Assembly (NCBI GenBank): GCA_026261815.1
Contig: JAMPIT010000493.1
Span: 1,701,001-1,765,000, forward strand
Source: Monarcha castaneiventris obscurior
Taxonomy: Eukaryota; Chordata; Aves; Passeriformes; Monarchidae
Direction of reading: 5' to 3'
Length of the DNA stretch: 64,000 nt
Within the stretch, counting starts at the first letter, position 1, and each line of letters opens with the position of its first letter. Made by a program: the position numbers and the translations under genes. The notes beneath the pieces were generated by a model. It was not told the DNA's origin, made no database searches, and saw only the letters and a program-made list of their open reading frames with translations. Below, piece by piece: positions 1-10,684 of the stretch.

Positions 1-383
1 GTTTAGACCCATCTCCCACTCCTTGAGCACGCTAATTATATGAAAAACTGATGGCATTTCATGTCATTCAATGAAGTACTTGGATCCCTTTCATCCAAAT
101 TATCAGGCAAATTCCTCTGCTGAGGATTTCTAGCTGGGTGGCTTGTTCAGAACACAGGAGCACTCAAATGCTTTACAGGATTAGCTCAAAAGAGCAGGAT
201 TTTGGCATCACACTCCAAAGGCCTTCAGAGGTGTTACTTTCTCTTTCTGCACTGTGTTTGTTGCATTACCTGGGTGACCAAAGCCACCACTGACAGAAAT
301 CACGTTTCTTCTCCATTGTTTTACTGGATCTAAAAGGACATGGTGCACCCGAGCAAGGTTTATGCCAGGCCATGAATACCTAC

Positions 384-3383
384 CATGCTGGGGTCTGTCA
401 CGCTAATTAAGGCATCATACAAGGCTTCTAACTTCTCCCATGTCCTGCCACACAGCACAAGCCTTGCTCCCCCTGCGTGAAACACGCGAGAACATTCTAG
501 GAAAGAAACACATCCGGAAGAAATAATTACAATCAGGATAAATCGATTTTGTTTATTTCGCTTGAAATGGGATGCTGGTTTTGCTAAAGATGTTGAATCC
601 ATGCTTTAAAATCCATTAAGTTTGAAATAATATGAGAAAAACAGAAAGCATTGAATTGTGATGCTACACAGGTGAGGAAAAAATTAAATTTAATGTGATG
701 GTATAATGCATAGTTAATGGTACAACACAATGCCACTGTTCAATAAAGGGATTTGTTAAAAATTACTTAAGAAAACAACACCATGTCAGTTAATGGATGA
801 TGAGATTGAGTTAGAAAAATTTTTCTGTATATCCTTCCCAGACGCACTTGCTATAAATAAAACATATAGGAATACACCTGAGGTGGCTACAATACAAACT
901 GCATCTTTTGCAAACCTTCATGTCTGCTGCACTGTAAAGAAACCAGCCAAGCCCAGCAAGCAGCAACACCTTGCTGGCTATCTGCATGAAACTCTCAGCA
1001 ACACAAAACTCATCTGCAACTTTGAAAAAGAGGAATACAGGAAAACTTACTCAAACTGGCCCAGTGTTGAAGAACCTGTGGGACAGCCCTTTCTCTTACA
1101 GACCCTCCCCTGCAGATGTAATCCATCCCAGGACCTTTATCTCCTGAGTACTAAACCTTCCCAGTAATCAGAGAGGCATCAGGGACCAGCTTGTTCAGCT
1201 ACATTCCCTGATGCCTTCCTGAGAAAAGCACCAAAAAGTTTCTGGGAATGCTGGGCTGGCACTGCATTTTCTCCATTCAGACATATTCTAAGCTAGGAGT
1301 TTACCCCAATTTAAGGTCTCAGAGGAGAATTCTTCTCCCTTTTTTACACAAGTGAGCCATGATTGTGCATTTCTGAAAGTGGGGACTCAGGTAACAGTAG
1401 GAACTGGAAATCATCAGTGTCACCCATCTGCCCCTCTCAGCACTGGCCACGAGACTGCAACCAACTCGTTTCGGCAGGTCTTCATGGGGGTATGTGACCA
1501 ACTCAAGCCAAATTATGAAACACAAGGCTGGAGCACCTTTATGTATCCATTCTTGTAGTTTTGCAAACCTGTGCAGCTGGAAGCTTTTATTTAAGCAATC
1601 TTTTTCACTATTTACAACAGTAATTTTATGAATGCCTTATAATTTCTTTTTTTTTCCTAGCATAGAAGGATTTTTAATTTAATGCCCAAAACATTATTTG
1701 CCAGAACGATTATAGCAGTATTTTCCTTATAAACAACAGCTGAGGCAATCTGGTGGAAAAAAAAAAAAGAGAAAAAGACTCCTATGTGAACAGCAATAAA
1801 GGTGACAAAGGGAAATCAAGGATGTTCTCCTCTAGAACTTCCCTGTACTTTTCCGAGTTACAGCACTCAGAAGAAACAGGAAAAAGGTTTCAATAACAAC
1901 CATAAACCATTGAAAACATCTTCAATCATCACAGATTTGTTTCTCTTTTTTACCTTTGATGAATGTTGCCTTTAGCCCAGAAATTCTGGCATGTAGGAAA
2001 AGAATTTGGCTGTTTCCTTAGAGGCCACATACACAGCACCTGGCCACACAGCTGGTATTTTAAAGCTCTGAATCAATGCATGAGTGGACTGCAGAGTTAA
2101 TTTTGCATTATTTGGAATCATTCAAGCCTGCAAGTAACATCCTGATGTCAACCTGTGGGATACTGGTCATAGATAGATTTTGGATAATAAAATGAAAGTG
2201 CTTCGAGTTACCTCATTTTTCATCTACATGGAAAGGAGTGTGGGGGCACCACACACACACAATTGCCTTTCTAGCCTCAAGAGACAGGTGACAGCTAGTC
2301 ACAGAAAAAAAAAAGAAAAAAAGAAAAAAGAGGAAGAAAGGTTAATAAGGAAACTGAAGTTAGGAAAACATTCCCCAGGGGTCATGCAGCGCTGGAGAAA
2401 GACGGCTGGAGAAATGTTAAATTATAAATTTTCTTTATTCTTGGAGGATTCCAAGATGTAGCTTGAAGCCACAGCCAAACAAATCCAGCACTGATGATAT
2501 TTCTGCTCCAAGTGAGGTTTTTGTCTAGAAACCCAGACACCACATAATTCTACAATACCTCCAATCTCAGTGGAAGTGCTCTAAACCATGCCTCTCCAAA
2601 ATAAATTTGAAATATAACTGTGCTGGTTCTGGCCAGAACAGGGTTAAGTTTAGCAGCAGCCAGAAGGGGCAGGGTCAGGACCCTGGGGCTGTTCAATCCC
2701 ACCTCACCCAAGATGGTTGAGGAGTCAGAGGGGGGTCACAGCATCACAGAACCTCCTGTGATGGAAGGGACCCACAGGGATCATCGACTCCAGCTCCCAG
2801 AGGGCTGAGCATTGCTGTTCATAAGCAGCAGGAACTGCTGAAGGCTCTCAGGGCTGAAAAGGAACATGTAAAGAATAAGATGACACCTGTTTATGTGCAG
2901 CTACCCTGCACTGACAGGGTAATGAGATCTTACAGTAGCAACATGCTAAAAATAGCCCTCGGTGTTCTTACAAATCCTCTCATTCTACTGAATTAAATAA
3001 ATACAAAGCTCTGCAGTTCCTTCAAGTTTACCAACAGTTCCTGTGGCTGAGTCTAAAAATATGCATGTAACAATCACGGGATTTGTTTATAAATGTATTT
3101 ATTAACTTCTGCTTCACCCAGCCAGTTATGAATAGGTCCAAGGCAATGTGTGCATGCTCTATCACCCAGAGGGTCGCTCTCTGGCTGTTTGTGTTCTCTG
3201 GTACTGAGAAGAAATGAGACAACTCACCCTTGCCTAGTCCAGAGATGGCATCCGTGATCACCACTACCTTGTTCTGCACCGCTGACTTGGAGAAGAGCCA
3301 CCTGACTGACTGGCAAATATAAATAATTCCACTGATCCCTAAGAGAAGCAATGGTAGAGCAAGTACAGAAAAGACACCCATGT
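384..3383 (-). CDS. DHRS7C: DHRS7C, short-chain dehydrogenase/reductase, first two coding exons (partial, continues past left edge)
   Basis: Coding exon 1 is 3,383-3,228 with ATG at 3,381-3,379; it follows a TTTCCCACAG acceptor, so an upstream untranslated exon is expected. It encodes 51 residues: a hydrophobic N-terminal anchor (LALPLLLLGISGIIYI), then SKSAVQNKVVVITDAISGLG, the start of the NAD(P)-binding Rossmann fold. Exon 2 is 496-384 (acceptor CTTTCCTAG, donor GTAGGT) and encodes 38 residues including ECSRVFHAGGARLVLCG and ALISVTDPS. The two exons join in phase (1+113 nt). The family is a sarcoplasmic-reticulum membrane retinol dehydrogenase of striated muscle (SRP-35). The glycine motif reads TDAISGLG rather than the usual TGxxxGxG, which is typical of DHRS7C and separates it from DHRS7/DHRS7B. 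Remaining exons lie beyond position 1. Identity is strong from memory of the human protein; no alignment was run. Confidence 0.9.
497..3227 (-). other. DHRS7C intron 1 with old repeat fragments
   Basis: This 2.7-kb intron lies between two well-defined DHRS7C splice sites. It is AT-rich with A-runs near 1,757 and 2,306-2,330. The open frames at 793-1,167 and 1,352-1,558 resemble no protein I know and show no splice or codon signature of a gene. A degraded LTR start and a CR1 tail sit at 2,619-2,815 and are listed separately. Confidence 0.75.
2619..2815. repeat. Truncated LTR start followed by a CR1 3' tail
   Basis: TGTGCTGGTTCTGGCCAGAA at 2,620 resembles the beginning of avian endogenous-retrovirus LTRs. 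From about 2,735 the sequence changes to a CR1-like tail (reverse orientation): CACAGAACC, then GGAAGGGACCCACAGGGATCATC. Neither part is complete. Confidence 0.5.
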
Positions 3384-4217
3384 CTGTGGGAAACAAAAGA
3401 CCATATGAGAGTACAGTAATCATACACATATATTATTTTTCAATTAAAAACCCAATGTTTTCATATATAGAAAATCCAGTGATCAGCATGCCAAAGCAGC
3501 AACTTGAAGTAGTAGGAAGGCTGTTTTCCAATCAGTGGCATAATATCATTTTTTAATAAACAGGGTAATATTGTTTCTTTGTTCTCCTCACCTTTGTATG
3601 GCCTAGGCAAGTCTGGATTCCTTTTCTGCAAAATTACGGTATGTTGGAAAGATCACAATAGAATACACACACACACACATATATATTCATATATATGTAT
3701 GTATATTTTATTATGTCTTGAGGCAAAACATAGGCTAAAATAAACACTGAACTTTCAATTACATTGCTATTATAAGAAAACAGAGAAAAAGCTTTTATTT
3801 CAAATTGCAGGCAAAACTCACAATAGAAGTCTTTTCTGTTCTAAAAGATAGAGAAAATGCAATCACTTACTATGGCAATGAAGACTCCAGATACAGACGG
3901 AGCATTCTGTTGTATTTTTGTAAGCCTTTGTACTACGGGTTTAAATAAGATCCTTTAGCAGCTTCACAGAGAACTGATTTGTTGAGGCTGCTTGCCCTGA
4001 ATGAGAGTGGCTATGTATGGCCTGGTGACAGAGGCACTGCCAGAGTAAATATAGCATGCACAGTGTGATCTGCATGCCTGACCTATCAGGCCCAACAGCC
4101 TGGGCACTCACAGAAAAGTTCTCAGCACAGGATCAACCCACCTGCACAAAGAACCACCTCTCCTCCTGCCCTGTGTTTGGCTGCAGGTACTCAGAGTGCC
4201 TCAATTTCTTGTGATTT
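3384..4217. other. Sequence upstream of DHRS7C coding exon 1, no other gene seen
   Basis: The stretch lies 5' of the first DHRS7C coding exon and probably belongs to its 5' UTR intron or promoter. It contains an (AC)n/(AT)n microsatellite at about 3,663-3,712. I see no convincing exon on either strand. Confidence 0.5.
3663..3712. repeat. (AC)n(AT)n microsatellite
   Basis: A run of ACACAC repeats passes directly into ATATAT and GTATGTATAT units, a compound dinucleotide tract. Confidence 0.8.
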
Positions 4218-4644
4218 TGATGCCTTCTCCAGCCACCTAGAAACAGAGACTAGACAAGAGTAAGGGAATAAAGGTTGGTATTTGTTTGAAGGGCCTTCAA
4301 GGTACACCCTGGGGGAGTCAGAGGCTGCCTCCAAAAATGGACCCCAAGTCACAAGTTCTTCACACTTTTATAGGTTTGGTTCATTTGCATATCATGGTTA
4401 ATTCTCCAATTAAAGCCCCAGTTCAATGATGTAATTCCCCTCAGCTTGCTCCCCCCTTAGAGTCTTTGGTTTACACATTTTGGGCCTAGAAGAGCCTGGC
4501 TGTCCTTGAAGGCAAAGCCTGGAGAGGCTTTGTTATGTCTGCCCAGCACGAGAGAGCAGAAATTACAGGCTACAAGGAACTTCAGAGTTACACTCTAAGC
4601 AGTACAGAATTTGAAAAATATAAAAGTTAAAACCTAAGGCATCA
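4218..4644 (-). mobile_element. Solo LTR, family B copy 1 (reverse orientation), 4-bp target duplication
   Basis: This 427-bp element matches, in reverse complement and almost along its whole length, the element at 57,223-57,659. Read on the minus strand it begins TGATGCCTTAGG and ends GGAGAAGGCATCA, the TG...CA ends expected of a retroviral LTR. ATTT occurs on both sides (4,214-4,217 and 4,645-4,648), a clean 4-bp target duplication. No internal retroviral sequence adjoins it, so it is a solo LTR left by recombination. A 4-bp duplication suits gammaretrovirus-like (class I) ERVs. Confidence 0.85.
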
Positions 4645-5043
4645 ATTTGCCTCCAAGTGACTTCACACATCAAAATTTTTGTGTAAATGCCATAACAACA
4701 GGTCTTCAAAACCAAGTAAAAGGCACGACAAAGAAGTTGCCACTTGGAAATAATGCCAGCAATATGAGGGATGTATGGATGTGTCAGGAGAAGGTCTCTA
4801 AGCAAGCTGGCTGGGGAGTCAGTGCATCACACAGAGCTGCTGCAGGCAGCTGAGTGCTGGAAAACAGACCAGGCTGGCATCCTGTGCTCCCAGGGGCTGC
4901 AGGCTGCTTTCCACTCCTGGTGTCTGCAAGACAGATCTGTCTTTCCTAGCAATTTCAAGACCATATCAACTTAAGATAGGTGATCTACGTTTCACATTTT
5001 TACATTTACATCTATTTTACATTTCCTACAGAGACATTATCTG

Positions 5044-5600
5044 TTCACAGAATCACAGGATCACTGAGTGATTTGGGTTGGAAGGAACCTTAAAACTCAT
5101 CTCGTTCCACTCCCGTGCCTTGGACACGGACACCTCCCACTTCACCAGGCTGGCCCAAGCCCCCTCCAATTCCCACCCAGTTTCAAGGCTCCAAGCCTTG
5201 AACACTTTGAGGGATGGAACAGCCAAAACCTCTCTGGGCAACCTGTGGCAGTGCCTCACCAACCTCTGAGTAAAGAATATGTTCCTGACATCTAAACTCT
5301 CTTAGTTTACCACTGCATCTCTTTGTCCTGTCACTATTTACCCACATAAAAAGCTTCTCTCATTTTTTTATAACCCCCTTTCAAGTACTGGAAAGCAACA
5401 ATGAGGTCCCCCAGAGTTTTCTCTTCTCTAGGCTGAACACCCCCAGCTGTCCCAGCCTGCCTCCAGAGCAGAGGGCCTCCAGCCCTCAGAACATCTTCTG
5501 GACTCACCCCAACAGGGCTAAGAGTGTGCTAAGAGCCTCAGGCCTGGATGCAGTATTCCAGGTGAGGTCTCACAAGGGCAGAGACGCTGTGACTGTTAAC
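5044..5600 (-). mobile_element. CR1 LINE 3' end, reverse orientation
   Basis: The sequence starts with CACAGAATCACAGGATCAC, the CR1 terminal octamer repeat in reverse complement. It continues TTTGGGTTGGAAGGAACCTT and GGGCAACCTGTGGCAGTGCC, through to the CR1 3' coding region with its CCCCAGCTGTCCCAGCCTG-type text. It is diverged and truncated at the 5' side of the element, as usual for CR1. Confidence 0.85.
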
Positions 5601-6960
5601 CTGACAATCACACTTACTGATTGACCTCTGGACTTCTAGGGAGAAGAATGGTTTACCATAAATCCTCCCTGCTTTGCTTCTTTAAAAAAAATGTATTACT
5701 GTCTTAAAACTGCAAGGTGTGACAACCAGATTCATAGTTCTGTTTATGCTGTGTAACTGGTGATCTAAACTCTAATTTTCATCTTCAATGTGAGACTTCA
5801 ATTCTATAAATGATAGAGTCACTGATGTTGGAGATTTTTAACAAAGAACAAGGACTTCACACTTAGCTTTGCAGGTACCAGGACAGTGGTCACTTTCGAT
5901 GAGTGGAAATGGAAAGAAGATTATTTAAGTGGGTGTAGGAGGGGACTTTCAGACATATTTTGTAAACCTAATCTGCTCTAGAAGCTAATGACTTCAAGAA
6001 CTAAGATGTGTACTCTTGCCTCTGAAAGTGGAAGTTGCCTGCCAAAGAACCCATGGTTTTAGATTTCCAAACCTCAGAATTCTATAATGTGTCAATGCTG
6101 GAAACACTGCATGCATTTCTAGCTAGAAAAGACATGAATGACAGGTATGAATAAAACCTGTTTTTCAATGCAAAATGGTCAAGGTGTCCTGTAATGTCCA
6201 TCAGTTTCTGCAAGTGAATGTAAAAACATTAAGTCATGCCAAGCCACCTGCAGCAACAGAGAGGAAATCCAATTTTCCATCATTCCTAAAGCCCCAGTTA
6301 TCTTCTCTTACTTTTAAAGCATCAGCTTTTAATAAACAAATGTGCAGTTCCTATCAGCAACTGAGCTGGTTGGCTGTTTTTATGGAACATGGTGTGTTGT
6401 TTGTTTAATTCATTCAGGGTTCTGGAAACATTTTTCCTGGAAAGTTGAAACATAAAAAAAAAAAAGCACATGCTAGAGATAAAGGACTTTACATGAGTTC
6501 TAAGTGATTTGTTTCCAAATGAACCAGAATAAAGGTACAAGAAATGTAAAAAAGCAAGATTAGGGAAAAGTCAATTGAAATAACTAGATAGCCCACAGTG
6601 TGTAAGACTGTAAAGATAAAATGCTATCATGTTTATTAATATAATGAAAAATTGTAAATGAAAACTGCCAGAGTTATGTGGGAAAATACAGAGATACAGT
6701 GACTGCAATAACCAAAACACCCAAATCTTCCGAAGCACAGAAATCTCAGTCTGGTGAAATAACAGAGAAATGTATTATGCACTGCCACCTTCAGAGCACC
6801 GATGGGAACGGTTCCACTTCAGAGCAGTGGAACAGGGGTATTTAAAAACTCTTCTAGAGGGCAGTTCCCATAAAAAGGGTAAATTAACTTCAAATAAATG
6901 AACAGAAGTGAGGCTTTCTCCCTCCTTCAGGTGGCTCTGAAAGTCTCTGTCGCCAGCAAC
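5601..6960. other. Intergenic DNA, no feature recognised
   Basis: AT-rich unique sequence. Short open frames such as 6,175-6,408 have no recognisable product and no flanking splice context. Confidence 0.5.
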
Positions 6961-6969
6961 AGCACCAAC

Positions 6970-7110
6970 ACCGACCAACAGCGCTGCTGTCCTGTTGGCA
7001 GCAGGCAGGGACCTCACGGTGCCACCAGTGCCCTGCCAGGGCAGGGTGGTCACCACCAGCATCATCATCGCAGTGTCCTGACAAGGGTGTGGTTATGGTG
7101 ACACTCCTGG
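6970..7110 (+). repeat. Diverged relative of the BLOC1S3 3' untranslated region
   Basis: Several blocks align in order with 9,895-10,005 in the BLOC1S3 3' UTR: GCTGCTGTCCT, CAGTGCC, GGGCAGGGTGGTCACC (GGCAGGGTCATCACC there), and CATCATCGCAGTGTCCTGAC (GATCATCACCGCAGTGTCCTGCT there). The match is partial, so it is either an old segmental duplication or a shared low-complexity repeat. The surrounding 6,880-7,440 is GC-rich, and long frames there are compositional. Confidence 0.4.
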
Positions 7111-7479
7111 GTCTGGTCCCAGTCCTGGTCACCACCTTGGTCCAAATTCCGGCACAGGCACCGGGCTCACCTTGCTCCGGAGTCCCCACACTCACTGCTC
7201 CCCATGAGAGTGGAGCTGAGCCTGAAGACAGGACATGGGGGTGGCAGTTTGGCACCAGGGCAGCTGCCAGGGCACAGCCCCAGGCATCCATCCAGGCCTC
7301 TCAGCGTGCCATCCTTTGTGTCCGTCCTGGTGCCACCAAAGCCCACCCAGCCTCGCCTTTCCCACCAGCAGTGACATCTGCTCAGGAATGGCCACACTCC
7401 CTGTGTCTTACAGATATGAGGGACCTCTGATGTTCCCCCAAAGCCCCAGACCCTGCAGATCACTGCTCTTTAGTCATCA

Positions 7480-8078
7480 TGAATCAGGGGGAAGAGGGGG
7501 AATCAGAGGTTAAATGATTTACTAAGAAGCTGTTTGTTAAAAACAAGGCACACAGCTTGCTCAACACTTACTGTGCCTAACCAAGCAGAATGAGAAGATG
7601 TAAGACTATTGATACAGAGAAGGAATCTTGACCAAAGATCCTGTTTTCGAACCTAAAACTAACTTAAACCAGCCCTGAAGTTTGGACTTGGGCCAGGGAC
7701 ATAAAGAGCACGCGCAGGGAAGCAAGGTGAAAAGTTCAGAAGGAGGAAGACTCTTTACTTCATCTGAGGAAGACTCTTACTTCATCCCGGAGACCCCTGC
7801 CCACGACCACCAGACAACACTGTGTGAGCGCATTGCAGATGCAAATGAAATTTGGGCTCATTATAATACGAAATGAGGCTAGGCGGGGCTAGGTAATGAA
7901 TATGTATCGGTGTATTGGGAAACTTAATGAATATGGAGTTTGTAACCCGATTTATACCGAGCTGAATGCAGCTGTGGGCACGCATGACTTGGGAGGAATT
8001 ATCCCCCATGCGTCCCAGCTGGAATAAACATCCCTACTTTACTACTTATTCCAGTAGTGGAGTCTTTCCTACATATCA
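7480..8078 (+). mobile_element. Solo LTR, family A copy 1 (forward)
   Basis: About 599 bp, with a near-identical inverted copy at 14,986-15,575. It starts TGAATCAGGGGG and ends CTACATATCA. It carries a TTTATACC box near 7,960 and a poly(A) signal AATAAA at 8,023-8,028 followed by the presumed U5 end. No internal retroviral genes adjoin and I find no matching target duplication (CATCA left, ATAAC right), so one flank may have been rearranged. Confidence 0.8.
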
Positions 8079-8084
8079 ATAACG

Positions 8085-8385
8085 GCCTGTTCCGCAGCCC
8101 CTGCGGGCTCCTGCAGGCCCTGCCCTGGCTCCCCGGTTTGGAAGCGAGGATGCCATGTGGGACCACGCCGAGGGATTTCCAGCACTCCAGGTGACATTGG
8201 CCAGTCTTCCCCGTCACAGAAGGTCACCAGATTGGTCACACAGCTCTTGCCTTCAGAGAAGCGGCGCTGGCTTGGGGTCACCTCCTCGCTGCCATGAACC
8301 CCGCTCCATCCGCATCTTGGCTCTCCCGAGCCTATCCCTGTGCCCTTCTCAGGCTACAACTCCCTGCTGCCCGGCCTGATTCCTT
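8085..8385 (-). mobile_element. CR1 LINE reverse-transcriptase fragment, internally deleted
   Basis: On the minus strand one frame reads RRFSEGKSCVTNLVTFCDG, matching the CR1 reverse-transcriptase segment that usually reads like HGFTKGKSCLTNLVAFYDG. Shortly downstream GGTCCCACATGGCATCCTCG resembles the next conserved CR1 stretch (GTCCCCCACAACATCCT), with the intervening part missing. It lies between two LTRs and is too short and broken to encode a working enzyme. Confidence 0.6.
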
Positions 8386-8394
8386 ACACAGGGG

Positions 8395-8977
8395 TGTAGT
8401 ATATGATGCAAAATAATTCGTGATAAAATTTTAAAGATGACAGCATTTTGCTGAGGCTGAGAAAAGCAAAACAGGTGGCTGCAAAAAATGTGCGGTTCAA
8501 GGATTTCTGTCTGAATAAGCCCTAAAAAGGTACATCTCAGAGGTCAGCATTTCGTGGGATTTCCTCGTCTGGCAGAGCTCCGGGATGTATGTGTATATAC
8601 AGAAATATGGTTCCAGGATGTGTGTTCCATGTATGTATAAGCAACAATAATATACTTGCACCAGAAACTGATTCCAACAGCAAAAATCGAGTATTGATTT
8701 CAGGAACTGTCATCAGACGTGGTGGAAAAAACAGGAAAATTATGTTGTTGTATTGAAAAGATAAAACTAACAAAGAAGAAAAAGGTATAAAAGGACACCT
8801 CAGAGAAACCGCAGGGGTGAACAGGCGAGATTCGAACCAACAGAGGTCGGAACTCAACTCACCCAACACCGATCGCCAGGCTCGGCGTTGCTTAGCTTTG
8901 TGGCTCTTTCCGAATTTTATACTTTGATTATTAATAAATTATCTTTAATCATAATACTGATTGGCTCGTTTATAACA
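8395..8977 (+). mobile_element. Solo LTR, family D copy 1 (forward), just upstream of BLOC1S3
   Basis: This 583-bp element matches 14,383-14,966 in the same orientation. It begins TGTAGTATATGATG and ends CGTTTATAACA. Flanking bases are AGGGG (8,390-8,394) and GGGGG (8,978-8,982), a 4-of-5 match to a 5-bp target duplication. It has a good TATA box, TATAAAAGG at 8,786-8,794, and AATAAATTA near 8,932. It points toward BLOC1S3 and ends about 100 bp before that gene's CpG-rich first exon. Confidence 0.85.
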
Positions 8978-9079
8978 GGGGGATGGAGAGCTTTTGCACT
9001 GAAGTGGCCTCAGACAGGTGTCGGCTCCTGTGTGTCTGAGGGCATTTCCCGGGGATCTCACCACGAGTTCTTTGATCAC

Positions 9080-9339
9080 ACTGGCAGCGGACCGCGGATC
9101 GCTCCCGCCATGCTGGGCTCCGGCACTTCCGGGCGGCGGTGACGCGGCAGCGCCTCACGGGAGCGGCGGCGCCGGCGGGCAGGAGGTGGGAGATTCCCTT
9201 GGGATCGGGGGGGGCCCCGCCTGTGCCGAGCCGGGATGCTGCCGGGGCTGGGCGGCTCTAGAGGGGTCTGAGCACAGCGGGGAGCGGGATTCCGCAGGGA
9301 TAAGCGTCGGGTGCTGCCCTCCTGACCCGCCCCCTGCAG
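9080..9339 (+). promoter_or_regulatory. BLOC1S3: BLOC1S3 CpG-rich promoter, untranslated exon 1 and 5' UTR intron
   Basis: Base composition turns sharply GC- and CpG-rich here, right after an LTR. A donor GGAG|GTGGGA at 9,185/9,186 and an acceptor CCCCTGCAG|GCC at 9,339/9,340 define a short intron within the 5' UTR, ending three bases before the start codon. The transcription start cannot be placed exactly; no TATA box is obvious inside the island. Confidence 0.6.
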
Positions 9340-9342
9340 GCC

Positions 9343-9819
9343 ATGGCCGCCCTCCGGCCTCCCCGCGTGGTGCCAGGCGAAGCCTCCGAGAGCGACTCGG
9401 AGCCAGAGCTGCTGGTGGGGACGGCCGGGGAGGCCCCCGGGGCCGGGCTGAAGGTGCCGGGCGAAGCCTCCGAGACCGAAGAGGAGGAGGAGGAGGAGCA
9501 GAGGCCGAAGACGCCGCCGGTGCTGGCGGAGGAGCCGGCGGCGGTTTGGGGAGGGGGCGGCCCCTCGCTGCTGCAGCAGCGGCTGCGGGAGGGGACGGGA
9601 CGGCTGCGGGGGGCGGTGGGCAGCGCCCTTCGGCAGAGCTACGGCAGCGCCGCGCGGAGCCTGGAGGGGCTCGGCGGGGCCCTGGGCCGGGCGCAGGTGA
9701 CGGCCGCCGCAGCCGCCCACTGCCTGCGCCTGGCCCGCCGCGACCTGCGCGCCGTGGCCGACACCATCGACATCGTCACGGGCTGTCACCTCCTGCCCGA
9801 CATCCGCGGGCAGCTCTGA
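9343..9819 (+). CDS. BLOC1S3: BLOC1S3, biogenesis of lysosome-related organelles complex 1 subunit 3
   Basis: A single uninterrupted 158-residue frame starts at ATG 9,343 in a good context (GGCCATGGCC). The N-terminal half is acidic and serine-rich (VVPGEASESDSEPELL, then a repeated PGEASETEEEEEEE). The C-terminal half is an alanine/arginine-rich helical region ending in IDIVTGCHLLPDIRGQL, the signature end of BLOC1S3 (LDIVAGCRLLPDIRG in human). Human BLOC1S3 is about 200 residues; the bird form is shorter mainly in the N-terminal linker and lacks the extra C-terminal tail. The protein is a subunit of BLOC-1, which sorts cargo from endosomes to melanosomes and platelet dense granules. Like the human gene, the coding region lies in one exon. 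Larger overlapping frames in this GC-rich stretch are shadows. Confidence 0.93.
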   Translation: MAALRPPRVVPGEASESDSEPELLVGTAGEAPGAGLKVPGEASETEEEEEEEQRPKTPPVLAEEPAAVWGGGGPSLLQQRLREGTGRLRGAVGSALRQSYGSAARSLEGLGGALGRAQVTAAAAAHCLRLARRDLRAVADTIDIVTGCHLLPDIRGQL

Positions 9820-10295
9820 CCGGCGCCAGCGGGTGGCGCGGCCTTCACCATCCCCACTGCGGCTCTCAGCGGCGGCAGACATCTGCGGGCGGCTGCCGGC
9901 ATCGCTGCTGTCCTCTCGGCATCACCAGTGCCACATCTGCCGCGGCAGGGTCATCACCGGCAGGGATCATCACCGCAGTGTCCTGCTGAGGGTGGAGTTG
10001 TGCTGACATCGAGTCACGTTTGCAGCACCCCACATTGACCCTGAAGACCTCCTCACCACGGTGGCATCATCACCAGGGTGGCCACAGTGACACCAAACAG
10101 TGGCCTTGGCACAGAGTTTGCCTGCCTGGCGCCCCAGGACCTCCAAGCTCTGGTGACACCATCGCTGCTGGTCCCCTGGCCAGCTGCCACCATCCCTGAA
10201 CTGCAGCCTGGTGCTGGCTCATCACCATTGTCCCCAAATGCCACTGTTTTATGTGACATGGAACTGAATAAAGCCATGATGGTATCAGAGCCATA
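9820..10295 (+). other. BLOC1S3: BLOC1S3 3' UTR with poly(A) signal
   Basis: The GC-rich trailer is full of CATCACC / CACCGCAGTG motifs. AATAAA at 10,267-10,272 is the likely poly(A) signal, so cleavage should fall near 10,285-10,295. Confidence 0.75.
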
Positions 10296-10602
10296 ATGGG
10301 GAGCTTGGCCAGCGCCATGAGGATGGTAGGTTTGCAGGAAGGGGGACAGGGACACCCTAGGGTGCAGGGACAGGACAGGGTGACATGGGTGCTGGTGTCA
10401 CACTGCAGTGACCTTGGAGTTCACTGGTAGCCCAGGGGACAAGACTGGTGGCCTGGGCTGTATCCCACATGTCCCCAAACACTGGTAGTGTTGCCCTCTT
10501 GTGATCTCCCTGGTGCCCCCAAGCCCCAACACTTTGTCCCTCCCAGGGGACACCGCCCCCATCCCCATCCCAAGAAGGACACGCTCTGGGGCATCACAAG
10601 GG
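10296..10602. other. Gap between convergent genes
   Basis: About 300 bp separate the BLOC1S3 poly(A) signal (plus) from the CCDC61 poly(A) signal (minus). No further feature is seen. Confidence 0.6.
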
Positions 10603-10608
10603 TTTATT
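10603..10608 (-). terminator. CCDC61: CCDC61 poly(A) signal
   Basis: TTTATT on the plus strand reads AATAAA on the CCDC61 strand, 77 bases beyond the stop codon. Confidence 0.7.
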
Positions 10609-10684
10609 TGTGGGGACACTTGCACCACACCACCACTGTCACTCCCTGAGGGCACAGGGAGAGGGTGTGTGTCCCTGGAGGGGG

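Noticed and set aside
8069..8281. Novel coding exon on the minus strand
   Set aside because: The text GKSCVTNLVTFCDG matches CR1 reverse transcriptase, so it is a LINE fragment.
9018..9989. 323-residue plus-strand frame overlapping BLOC1S3
   Set aside because: Gly/Ala/Arg-rich shadow in a CpG island; the BLOC1S3 frame inside it carries the recognisable protein.
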